DNA from: CAVQCT01 sp964520865
Lineage (GTDB): Bacteria > Zixibacteria > MSB-5A5 > GN15 > FEB-12
Length of the DNA stretch: 64,000 bases
Assembly: GCA_964520865.1 (NCBI GenBank)
Contig: CAZFOY010000005.1
Coordinates: 31,925-95,924 of the forward strand
Direction: 5' to 3'
Part shown: one piece after another, positions 16,410 through 23,819 of the stretch
Position numbering within the stretch: position 1 is the stretch's first letter
How the letters are laid out: every line of letters begins with the position of its first letter
Translations under genes and position numbers: made by a program
Notes under the pieces: generated by a model
What the model saw: the letters and a program-made list of their open reading frames with translations, nothing else
The model's database searches: none
What the model was told of the DNA's origin: nothing

Positions 16410-17099
16410 GTGAAAGACTCCTTTTCAAAAAACTCGATAGAACTTCACGGGCAGATTCTCGAAGCATGCGAGCTTTACGACCGTGACGCCGATGATATTA
16501 CGGTCGTGGCCGTCACCAAAACTCATCCCGCAGGCACAATTCGAACCTCCGTCGCCGCCGGTTATCACAATATCGGCGAGAGTCGAGTCCAGGAGGCTGA
16601 GGCAAAAATAGTCGATGTCGGCCGGATCGCGCGGTTTCATCTGATCGGCCATCTCCAGACCAACAAGGTCAAAAGAGCGGTTGAGCTTTTCGATGTTATT
16701 CAGTCGGTCGATTCCCTGAAACTGGCCGAAGAGATCGACCGTCGAGCCGCCGAACAGGGTCGGATGATGGAGTGCCTCATCGAGGTAAATTGCTCCGGCG
16801 AAAGCCAAAAATACGGCGTGCCGCCGGAGGACTGTCTGGAACTGATCAAACGAGTCAATGACCTCGCGAATATCAACCTGACCGGCTTGATGACGATCGG
16901 CCCGCATGTTGAGGACGAAGAGAAGATCCGGCTTGCCTTTCGCCAGTGCCGAACGCTCTTCGAGCAGGGGGAGAATTTCGTCGGCGACCAGTTCGACACC
17001 CTGTCGATGGGGATGACCGATGATTTCTCTCTGGCGATTGCCGAAGGCTCGACGATGATCCGGATCGGCTCAGCTCTGTTCGGCCCCCGCGAGAGCTAA
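16410..17099 (+). CDS. yggS: YggS/PLPBP family pyridoxal-phosphate homeostasis protein
   Basis: About 229 residues of the YggS family, a single-domain PLP-binding barrel that buffers free PLP. The PLP lysine is in V-A-V-T-K-T-H-P near the N-terminus, and G-E-S-R-V-Q-E, H-L-I-G-H-L-Q-T-N-K, S-x-Q-K-Y-G and S-M-G-M-T-D-D are all present. The start is uncertain: I place it at GTG 16410, which gives the normal length, but no ribosome site is clear and TTG 16389 is possible. It runs in the same direction as divIVA, as in many genomes where yggS belongs to the cell-division region. Confidence 0.88.
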   Translation: MKDSFSKNSIELHGQILEACELYDRDADDITVVAVTKTHPAGTIRTSVAAGYHNIGESRVQEAEAKIVDVGRIARFHLIGHLQTNKVKRAVELFDVIQSVDSLKLAEEIDRRAAEQGRMMECLIEVNCSGESQKYGVPPEDCLELIKRVNDLANINLTGLMTIGPHVEDEEKIRLAFRQCRTLFEQGENFVGDQFDTLSMGMTDDFSLAIAEGSTMIRIGSALFGPRES

Positions 17100-17313
17100 G
17101 AGAAGCTGTTTCTCGGCAACAGCTTGCCGCCTCACCGACAGCCCGTTTAACTCCCGGCCGAAAAACTGATTGTCCCGCTTAATTTTTCCCGTCAACGTAC
17201 GATAATAGAAGTAAGGTGTCTCTGAATGAAACTGCTCGATTTTCGAACAGCTTCCGCCGGGACAGCTTCTACCGTAAGCGAAAACAAATAACCTTAAGAT
17301 AGGTGAGTATGCT

Positions 17314-18429
17314 ATGGACCTGTCACCGAATGATATCCGCAATTACGAATTCTCGAATCAGATGCGCGGATACGACAAGGAGGAAGTCGACAGCTTCCTC
17401 GACCGGATAGCCGAGGCTCTGGAGAAAGTCAAGCAGGACAATCTGAAACTGTCTATGGATAATGATTCGCTGAAAGCGCAGCTGGCCGGTCTGAGACAGT
17501 TCGAAGATAGCATCAAGAATGCCGCCATCGACGCCCGGCGCAATGCCGATTCCACGATCGCCGCCGCGAAAAAAGAAGCCGAACAGATGCTCGGCAAAGC
17601 GAAGGCGGAATCGGAGAAACTGCTCGGCAATCACGAGAAGAAAATCCAGGAACTGAAAACCCGTCTGGCCGAGTTGGAAGCGACCAGGAAGTCCTACTTC
17701 TCCAAACTTCGCAACCTGATCAATTCGCACATGCAGATGCTCGACGAATCTTCGATTCCGGATATCAAGAAAGATATCAGCGGGCACGAAGAGTCCTCGG
17801 AGCCGAAGATAGAGCGGAAGAACGTCTACACCCCGCCCGGGGAGAAGGCAACGCCCGGACCGGCTAACGGAGACAATATCGAAGTTACCGAGACGACCGA
17901 AGTAACCCGTGGCGAGATGGAGACGATCGCTTCGAAGCCGCAGCATCAGCCGATCAGAACGGAAGAAGCGAATGCGGCGGGTGATATCGTTCCCGCCGAA
18001 GACGAACAGAATCCGCCGGCGCCGGTCGCGAAAAAGCCGATCGATCCGGAACTTGCAGCCGCCCTGGCCAACTACAAATCAAAGTCCCAGGGAGAGGTGC
18101 AAATGCCGCAGTCGGAAGCTCCGGTCCCTCGCCAGGGTGAAATTCACGAAACGACTACTCGGGCCGAGGATATCCCGGACGGGTTCGTAACGCCGCATAT
18201 GGACGGTCCTTCGGACTCGGAAGAAGAACCGGATACCGGCAAGGTGCAGGTTTCTCCCGACTCTCAGGATACGCCGACCGAACATAACGACATCGACATC
18301 GACACTCCGATCGTGGCCGAAAAAACGAAGAAGAACGACTCCGGCGATAACGGTATCGATATCGCCCAGGAACTCGACAACGTTGTCGCCAAGTTCGAAG
18401 AAGAGATGACCAAGGCGGAAAAAGGCTAA
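17314..18429 (+). CDS. divIVA: DivIVA domain protein with long disordered tail
   Basis: A 371-residue protein. Residues 1-55 contain the DivIVA signature (L-S-P-N-D-I-R-N-Y-E-F, then M-R-G-Y-D-K-E-E-V-D-S-F-L-D), which binds curved membrane. A coiled coil runs to about residue 145. The rest, about 150-350, is proline-, glutamate- and threonine-rich and probably disordered, with a final amphipathic helix (D-I-A-Q-E-L-D-N-V-V-A-K-F-E-E-E). DivIVA proteins mark poles and septa. The tail is much longer than in typical homologues and may scaffold partners. yggS lies upstream and a strong terminator follows. Confidence 0.88.
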   Translation: MDLSPNDIRNYEFSNQMRGYDKEEVDSFLDRIAEALEKVKQDNLKLSMDNDSLKAQLAGLRQFEDSIKNAAIDARRNADSTIAAAKKEAEQMLGKAKAESEKLLGNHEKKIQELKTRLAELEATRKSYFSKLRNLINSHMQMLDESSIPDIKKDISGHEESSEPKIERKNVYTPPGEKATPGPANGDNIEVTETTEVTRGEMETIASKPQHQPIRTEEANAAGDIVPAEDEQNPPAPVAKKPIDPELAAALANYKSKSQGEVQMPQSEAPVPRQGEIHETTTRAEDIPDGFVTPHMDGPSDSEEEPDTGKVQVSPDSQDTPTEHNDIDIDTPIVAEKTKKNDSGDNGIDIAQELDNVVAKFEEEMTKAEKG

Positions 18430-18451
18430 GAAAATTCCCACCTCATGATAC

Positions 18452-18495
18452 GAAGACCGGCCACCAAGTCCCATCACGGCCGGTCTTCCTTTTTG
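18452..18495 (+). terminator. intrinsic terminator after divIVA
   Basis: An 11-bp stem, GAAGACCGGCC with GGCCGGTCTTC, with a 15-base loop and a CTTTTT tract on the plus strand. Confidence 0.85.
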
Positions 18496-18609
18496 CACAC
18501 TAATTCTTGACATTCCCGGACGGCAGCAGCTTTTTGCTGACAACCCGGTTCACAGTGCTATATTCCACAAAGGAACCTTCAATCACGAACATTAAGCAGG
18601 AGCTTGACT

Positions 18610-19440
18610 ATGCAAACGGTCGCGGAATTTCATAAGATGCTGGACGAAGCGGTGGCTTTCATCAAGAAGCAGGTCAGTTTTGAGCCGAAGATCGGCATCA
18701 TTCTCGGCACCGGACTCGGATCGCTGGTCGATGGTATTGAGATGGTCGATACGGTCGGCTACGACAAGATTCCGCACTTTCCCGTATCAACCGTAGAATC
18801 ACATGCCGGAAGACTGCTGTTCGGCAATCTCCGCGGCAAGAAAGTAGTCTGCATGCAAGGACGGTTTCATTTCTACGAAGGCTACTCGTTTCAGCAGATC
18901 GCCTTTCCGGTTCGCGTGATGAAAGCGCTCGGCATGGAGACACTCATCGTGTCCAACGCCGCCGGAGGTATGAATCCGAATTTCCGCCCCGGTGACATCA
19001 TGCTCATCAAAGACCATATCAACTTCTTCCCCGGCAATCCGCTGATCGGCCCGAACGACGACAAATGGGGGGATCGCTTCCCGGATATGTACGAAGTTTA
19101 CAATCGGAAATATATCGACCTGGCCAAGCAGGTAGCACTCGAACAGAAACTCCGTCTTCAGGAAGGGGTTTACGTCGGATTGACCGGACCTTGCCTGGAG
19201 ACGGCCGCGGAGTATCGGATGTTCCGTGGGTTCGGAGCAGATGCGGTCGGGATGTCGACCGTTCCCGAGGTTCTGGCGGCGCATCATCAGCACAGCAAGA
19301 TCCTTGCGTTCTCGATCATCACCGATATGGGCCTGCCGGACAATATGCATCCTTGTTCGCTGGACGATGTGATCGGGACAGCTTCGCGGACCGAGCCGAA
19401 GCTCCGTGACCTGATCGCCGGGTGCGTGGAGAAGATGTAG
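18610..19440 (+). CDS. punA: purine nucleoside phosphorylase (trimeric type)
   Basis: A 276-residue PNP of the trimeric, inosine/guanosine-specific family, releasing the base from purine nucleosides by phosphorolysis. Motifs: G-T-G-L-G-S in the phosphate site, H-A-G, G-R-F-H-F-Y-E-G-Y-S, N-A-A-G-G-M-N, T-G-P-C-L-E-T-A-A-E and G-A-D-A-V-G-M-S-T-V-P-E-V. The ATG at 18610 has AGGAG eight bases upstream; a TTG two codons earlier is less well placed. It is separated from divIVA by a terminator, so it has its own promoter. Confidence 0.94.
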   Translation: MQTVAEFHKMLDEAVAFIKKQVSFEPKIGIILGTGLGSLVDGIEMVDTVGYDKIPHFPVSTVESHAGRLLFGNLRGKKVVCMQGRFHFYEGYSFQQIAFPVRVMKALGMETLIVSNAAGGMNPNFRPGDIMLIKDHINFFPGNPLIGPNDDKWGDRFPDMYEVYNRKYIDLAKQVALEQKLRLQEGVYVGLTGPCLETAAEYRMFRGFGADAVGMSTVPEVLAAHHQHSKILAFSIITDMGLPDNMHPCSLDDVIGTASRTEPKLRDLIAGCVEKM

Positions 19441-19526
19441 GCCGAATTTCCTGAAACATTCTCTGGACTATTGAGTCCAATTATATACATACGCTCTGAC
19501 AAAGAACATCTCGACAGGAGGTGAAT

Positions 19527-21212
19527 GTGCGAAGTATCGGAAGAAGGACCGGCCGATGCCTGAGCGGGATCATCGTTCTGGTCATCCTATCAACGACCGT
19601 TGTATCGGCGGCAACGCCCGATTTACACGATAAACTCAACGAGTTTCTTAAGGCGGCGCACGAAGTTCAGAATTTCCAGGGGGCGGTGCTGGTCGCCAAG
19701 AAAGGCGTCCCGATACTAAGTGCCGGGTACGGGATGGCCAATATCGAGCTGAATGTCCCGAACACCGATTCAACCGAATTCCTCATCGGCTCGATAACCA
19801 AACAGTTCACCGCCGTGGCGATCATGCAGCTGGTGGAAGCCGGAAAGCTAAAGGTCAGCGATACGATCACGAAATATCTACCTGACTATCCGAAAGAAAA
19901 CGGCGACAAGATAACGATCAAGAACCTTCTCACGCATACTTCGGGTATTCCCAACTACACCGATCTGCCCGATCTGGATAAACGCAAATTCATTCCCATC
20001 ACTGTCGACTCGCTGATCGCCACTTTTTCCAGCCGTCCGCTGCAATTCGTGCCGGGCGCCCGATTCAGCTACAGCAACTCGAATTTCGCAGTCCTTGGCG
20101 CGATAATCGAGAAAGTATCAGGCGAGACATACGCCGACTATCTCAGCAAGCATATATTCGATCCACTTCATTTGACTCACACCGGGTACACCGACAACCG
20201 CGCCATCCTTCCCAATCGTGCATCAGGTTACTTCGAAGATGACAGCGGTCGGCTGGTCAATGCCGATCGGGTGGAAATGAGCTTCCCCTATGCAGCAGGT
20301 GCCCTCTATTCCGATGTTGGCGATCTGTCGAAATGGGATCAGGCGCTGTATACCAACAAGCTGCTGTCCAGGAAGTCGCGCGAGGAAATGTTTACACCGT
20401 ATCGCGATCACTATGGTTACGCTTTTCTCAACGACACTATCTTCGGGCACCGTCGCATCTGGCACAACGGTGCGATCGACGGATTCCACAGTATTATCGC
20501 CCGGTTCGTGGACGACTCCCTGTGCATAATCATCCTCAGCAACAATCTCACCGCGCCGGTTGAGATGATCTCGCAACAGCTGGCGGCTATTATTTTCAAC
20601 CAGCCGTACGATGTTCCGGTCGCAAAGAAGCCGATCGATATCGACCCGCGCACATTACAGCAATATGTCGGCGTCTATCAAATCGAGCCGGGCTCATACC
20701 GGGTGATCACTTCCAGTGCCGCCAAGCTCTATTCTCAGCGAACCGGGGGAAGGCAGCTCTTGCTCGAACCTGAAGCTGCTGACAAGTTCTATCTCGACTA
20801 CGACAACTCAACTACTGTCACGTTCCTCCGCAATGACAGCAATCAGGTGTATGCCCAGATCATGCACCAGGGTGGTGTCGATGATACCGCACAGATGCTC
20901 AGCGGCCCGATTGCCGACAGTATCATGGCGGAGAGAACAATCGCGAAGGTCGATCCTAAAATCTACGACGATTATGTCGGCGAGTACCAGCTTATGCCGG
21001 GGTTTATTCTCACGATCACCCGTCGCGGAGACCGGATTTTCGCGCAGGCCACCAATCAGGGAGAGAACGAGATCTTCCCCAGTTCGGACACCGAGTTCTT
21101 CCTGAAGGTTGTCGATGCCCAGATCAAATTCCAGCGTGATTCGACCGGCCAGGTAACCGGGCTGACGCTGTATCAGGCGGGACAAGTTTTGCCTGCCTCG
21201 AAAATAAAGTAG
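19527..21212 (+). CDS. secreted serine hydrolase, class C beta-lactamase fold
   Basis: A 561-residue exported protein. A signal peptide ends near residue 28 (V-V-S-A-A). The beta-lactamase/transpeptidase-like domain has the nucleophile motif S-I-T-K (about residue 89), the Y-S-N motif in F-S-Y-S-N-S-N-F (about 180) and H-N-G in H-N-G-A-I-D-G-F (about 318). Two repeated lipocalin-like modules (each with Y-V-G-V/E-Y, about 375-460 and 480-560) follow. The GTG at 19527 has AGGAGG five bases upstream. It may be a D-amino-acid peptidase or esterase; antibiotic hydrolysis should not be assumed. Confidence 0.85.
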   Translation: MRSIGRRTGRCLSGIIVLVILSTTVVSAATPDLHDKLNEFLKAAHEVQNFQGAVLVAKKGVPILSAGYGMANIELNVPNTDSTEFLIGSITKQFTAVAIMQLVEAGKLKVSDTITKYLPDYPKENGDKITIKNLLTHTSGIPNYTDLPDLDKRKFIPITVDSLIATFSSRPLQFVPGARFSYSNSNFAVLGAIIEKVSGETYADYLSKHIFDPLHLTHTGYTDNRAILPNRASGYFEDDSGRLVNADRVEMSFPYAAGALYSDVGDLSKWDQALYTNKLLSRKSREEMFTPYRDHYGYAFLNDTIFGHRRIWHNGAIDGFHSIIARFVDDSLCIIILSNNLTAPVEMISQQLAAIIFNQPYDVPVAKKPIDIDPRTLQQYVGVYQIEPGSYRVITSSAAKLYSQRTGGRQLLLEPEAADKFYLDYDNSTTVTFLRNDSNQVYAQIMHQGGVDDTAQMLSGPIADSIMAERTIAKVDPKIYDDYVGEYQLMPGFILTITRRGDRIFAQATNQGENEIFPSSDTEFFLKVVDAQIKFQRDSTGQVTGLTLYQAGQVLPASKIK

Positions 21213-21238
21213 CAGAAGACCTTTTCCAAAACCAATAA

Positions 21239-21280
21239 GGCCCGCGACGGCAGATTCCCGTTGCGGGCTTTGTGGTTTTT
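21239..21280 (+). terminator. intrinsic terminator between the hydrolase and iscU-like gene
   Basis: A 12-bp stem with one G-T pair (GCCCGCGACGG with CCGTTGCGGGC) followed by T-rich sequence TTTGTGGTTTTTG. It separates the serine hydrolase from the next gene by a few bases only. Confidence 0.75.
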
Positions 21281-21294
21281 GTTACCTTGCAGGT

Positions 21295-21666
21295 ATGTAC
21301 AACGAAACGGTTCTGGACCATTTCAAGAATCCCCGCAACACGGGAGAAATCGCCGACGCCGACGGTGTCGGGAGCATGGGAAATCCGAATTGCGGCGATG
21401 TTATGAAGGTCTATATAAAAGTGGTCGACGGTCACCTGGCGGAGGTTAAATACAAGACGTTCGGCTGCGCGGCGGCGATTGCAACCAGCTCAATAGCATC
21501 GGAGATGGTTCAAGGCAAAACGCTCGAAGAAGCTGCGAAGTTGACGCGTGAAGAAGTTGCCGAAGCCTTGAACGGACTACCTCCGGAAAAGATGGCCTGC
21601 TCGAATCTGGCTCCCGATGCGATCCGTGCCGCTATCGAAGACTATCGTGCGAAGAAGCTTTCTTAG
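21295..21666 (+). CDS. iscU: IscU/NifU-type iron-sulfur cluster scaffold
   Basis: A 123-residue scaffold protein on which Fe-S clusters are assembled. The three ligand cysteines are in place: C33 (N-P-N-C-G-D, with the regulatory Asp at 35), C58 (F-G-C-A-A-A-I-A) and C102 (M-A-C-S-N-L-A). The partner cysteine desulfurase (iscS/nifS) is not adjacent. The L-P-P-x-K motif (L95-P-P-E-K) that binds the chaperone HscA is present. The start ATG at 21295 lies directly after a strong terminator and has little ribosome-binding sequence, which is unusual for such a gene. Confidence 0.9.
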   Translation: MYNETVLDHFKNPRNTGEIADADGVGSMGNPNCGDVMKVYIKVVDGHLAEVKYKTFGCAAAIATSSIASEMVQGKTLEEAAKLTREEVAEALNGLPPEKMACSNLAPDAIRAAIEDYRAKKLS

Positions 21667-21690
21667 CCTGAACGCCCATCCTCAAGCCTC

Positions 21691-22473
21691 CTAAATCAAC
21701 TCGAACAACGATTCCTCGAATTCATACACCGGCTCGAAACCGAGCTTCTCGTAGGATCGAAGAGCCGGCAGGTTGTCGTTCTTGACGTTGAGGCAGATTG
21801 TCCGGCTGCCGGGATCCAGATCGGCGATCAGTTTCGACGTTACCAACGTTCCCAGTCCGCGGCCGCGCACGTCCGGATCGGTGGCGATACTTCCCAGCAC
21901 AGCCATCTTGTGTTCGTCGGAATTCACGTGGATTCCCGCCACCGATAGGAGCCTCCCCCCTTCTTCGTATCCGAAGTACTTCCCCGTTTCCAGCATTCGC
22001 GGCGTAAAATAGCACTCAGGATAAGCGCGGTGATAGAGTTGTCGAACTCTGTGTACATCGGACGGTTTCAATCTGCGGACCCGTTCGTCGTCGGGCTGTA
22101 AATTGAAACTGCCGAGCTTCATACGCAGAAGTGTTCCGAAACTGCTTTCTCGGTACTGCTTTTGAAGTTGGGAGCGGGATTCTGTGCGAAAATGACAGAA
22201 GAATCTTGCCGGTAGGAGATCCATCAGACTGTCAAGAAAAGGGGCGAAACGTTCGGTCAGTCCCAGAGCAAGCACCACCGGCGTGTCACCTCCGGAGTAG
22301 ATAAGTACAACTTCAAGAACATGCGCTCGTTCTTCGTAGTCGACCGCCCACTGACAATGTTCGAAAAAGAAGTCGTCAAGATCACCAATATGATAGGCGA
22401 ACAGGACTGGGTCTTTCTCAAAATGTTCGAGGAGTCGCTTCTTGTCGGTTGAGAATATAAGCATCGCGATCAC
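21691..22473 (-). CDS. GNAT family N-acetyltransferase
   Basis: A 260-residue protein with a C-terminal GNAT domain (about 125-255). Motif A, V-L-G-S-I-A-T-D-P-D-V-R-G-R-G-L-G-T, contains the acetyl-CoA pyrophosphate loop; Y-E-K-L-G-F near residue 245 is motif B. The N-terminal half is a degenerate GNAT-like region. The start is a GTG at 22473 or an ATG three codons later; neither has a clear ribosome site. The substrate is not predictable. It may be co-transcribed with the adenosine-kinase-type gene 24 bases upstream. Confidence 0.82.
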   Translation of the reverse strand: MIAMLIFSTDKKRLLEHFEKDPVLFAYHIGDLDDFFFEHCQWAVDYEERAHVLEVVLIYSGGDTPVVLALGLTERFAPFLDSLMDLLPARFFCHFRTESRSQLQKQYRESSFGTLLRMKLGSFNLQPDDERVRRLKPSDVHRVRQLYHRAYPECYFTPRMLETGKYFGYEEGGRLLSVAGIHVNSDEHKMAVLGSIATDPDVRGRGLGTLVTSKLIADLDPGSRTICLNVKNDNLPALRSYEKLGFEPVYEFEESLFELI

Positions 22474-22497
22474 ATGCAGCGGACATAATCGGTTCTA

Positions 22498-22989
22498 CTA
22501 TCTCTTGTAACCGATCTTCCGGAGAAACGCCTGTCGATCTTTCTTGTCATCCTCTCCCTCGACTGCAAGCGGAGTCTCCCCGTCGATCACACCAAGAACG
22601 CCGCGGCCGAGATCGGTTTGTCCCACTACCACCTCAAGCGGATTCGCCGTAGCACAGAAGATGTGGCAGACTTCATCGACTTGCTTCACGCGGTTGAGCA
22701 CATTGATCGGAAAGCCGTCGGTCATGTAAATGAAGAACGTATGTCCGCAGGCGACATCGAACGCTGCCTGCGACGCCAGTTCTTCCATCTTCGGATCGTT
22801 GCCGTCGTGGCGGATCAGTCTCTTTTGCGAGGCCTCGCAGAAAGCGATACCGAACTTGAGCGATGTCGACGAGGTTACCAGGGCTTCGTACAGATCCTCA
22901 ACCGTCTTGATGAAATGCGATTGCCCGAATATGATGTTGCACCCTTCGGGTATGTCAATCTTCACGACTTTCGTTCGGAAATTAGTCAT
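22498..22989 (-). CDS. adenosine-specific kinase family protein (DUF355)
   Basis: A 163-residue protein of the small family known from archaea and some bacteria as adenosine-specific kinase. Recognised by the conserved F-G-Q-S-H-F-I-K-T-V-E-D-L-Y-E-A-L (about 21-37), F-C-E-A-S-Q-K-R-L-I-R-H-D-G-N-D and V-C-H-I-F-C-A-T-A-N-P segments. The family binds AMP/adenosine, but its cellular role is not settled. Its start overlaps the end of the next upstream gene by eight bases, so they form one transcript with the HEAT/cyclophilin gene. Confidence 0.85.
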   Translation of the reverse strand: MTNFRTKVVKIDIPEGCNIIFGQSHFIKTVEDLYEALVTSSTSLKFGIAFCEASQKRLIRHDGNDPKMEELASQAAFDVACGHTFFIYMTDGFPINVLNRVKQVDEVCHIFCATANPLEVVVGQTDLGRGVLGVIDGETPLAVEGEDDKKDRQAFLRKIGYKR

Positions 22990-23797
22990 TGCTATTCTCC
23001 TTGAACAAATCGTCCGAAAGGCCGCTGTTCACCACCGGATTTCGATAGTACTCCGTCCCTGAAAGAGAGACGCCGATCAGGAACATTGCCTTGGCCGACA
23101 GCTCAATGTCGAACTGTCTCGGAAACCAATATCCATCGTCGGTCGGTCCGTACATGATCGTCATCCGTAGTTCGTTCATTTTGAACATCGCCTTGCGGAC
23201 AAGTTTAGCCGGCGAGAAATCGACTTCAACCAGGTGAAACGACTCGGCATCGATATAGTAATCGCCGTTGATGTATTGTTCGTCTTCTTCCTTTGCTTCC
23301 ACACGGAAGTGATAGCAGGTATAGTTTCCGATCTGCTGATTAGCCACTCCCTTGTAAGTAATCGTGTAGTGGACGCGTTCGTCGGGATAAAACGGCTTCA
23401 GCATGTCGTACGAGATGTCCTTCGCCTTGCGGCTTATCCGTTTCTCCTGTCGGCTGGCCGCTTCCTTCTCCAGCTTGTCTTCACTCTGGAGTTCACCGTT
23501 CTTGTAGTAGGTCAGATATTTCTCTTTGAACAGTGCGGTGTCGTCTTCGTACTTGACGAAGATCTTCTTGAGGAACCGGACCTTCTGCTTCAGTTCTCCG
23601 TTATCGTTTCTGTCCCCTTCGATATACTCAGCGTCGAAAGTAACATCATGCACTTCCGATCTCTGTTTGCGATCGACAGAGAGGATGCGATCTATCAGCG
23701 CCTCCGGGTCGATTCCCTGATCGTCCTGGGCTCGAACAATCTGCCGACCGGTTCCGACCAGCAGAATGAATGCAATCAGCAGATACATTCGCTTCAT
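22982..23797 (-). CDS. secreted protein with LolA-like beta fold (uncertain)
   Basis: A 271-residue exported protein: signal peptide 1-23 (ending I-V-R-A), then alternating beta strands with many charged residues (Y-Y-I-D-A-E-S-F-H-L-V-E-V-D-F, Y-W-F-P-R-Q-F-D-I-E-L). The run of strands describing a substrate-like sheet resembles LolA/outer-membrane-lipoprotein-sorting proteins, but I cannot identify a family with certainty. The ATG at 23797 follows GAGAGGAAG; an upstream in-frame ATG would overlap the previous gene. It is the middle gene of the HEAT/cyclophilin cluster. Confidence 0.6.
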   Translation of the reverse strand: MKRMYLLIAFILLVGTGRQIVRAQDDQGIDPEALIDRILSVDRKQRSEVHDVTFDAEYIEGDRNDNGELKQKVRFLKKIFVKYEDDTALFKEKYLTYYKNGELQSEDKLEKEAASRQEKRISRKAKDISYDMLKPFYPDERVHYTITYKGVANQQIGNYTCYHFRVEAKEEDEQYINGDYYIDAESFHLVEVDFSPAKLVRKAMFKMNELRMTIMYGPTDDGYWFPRQFDIELSAKAMFLIGVSLSGTEYYRNPVVNSGLSDDLFKENSND

Positions 23798-23819
23798 TAT
23801 CCGGATACTTCCTCTCAGT

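Noticed and set aside
20223..20576. Antisense frames within the serine hydrolase
   Set aside because: They are mirror images of the hydrolase codons and carry no independent start signal.
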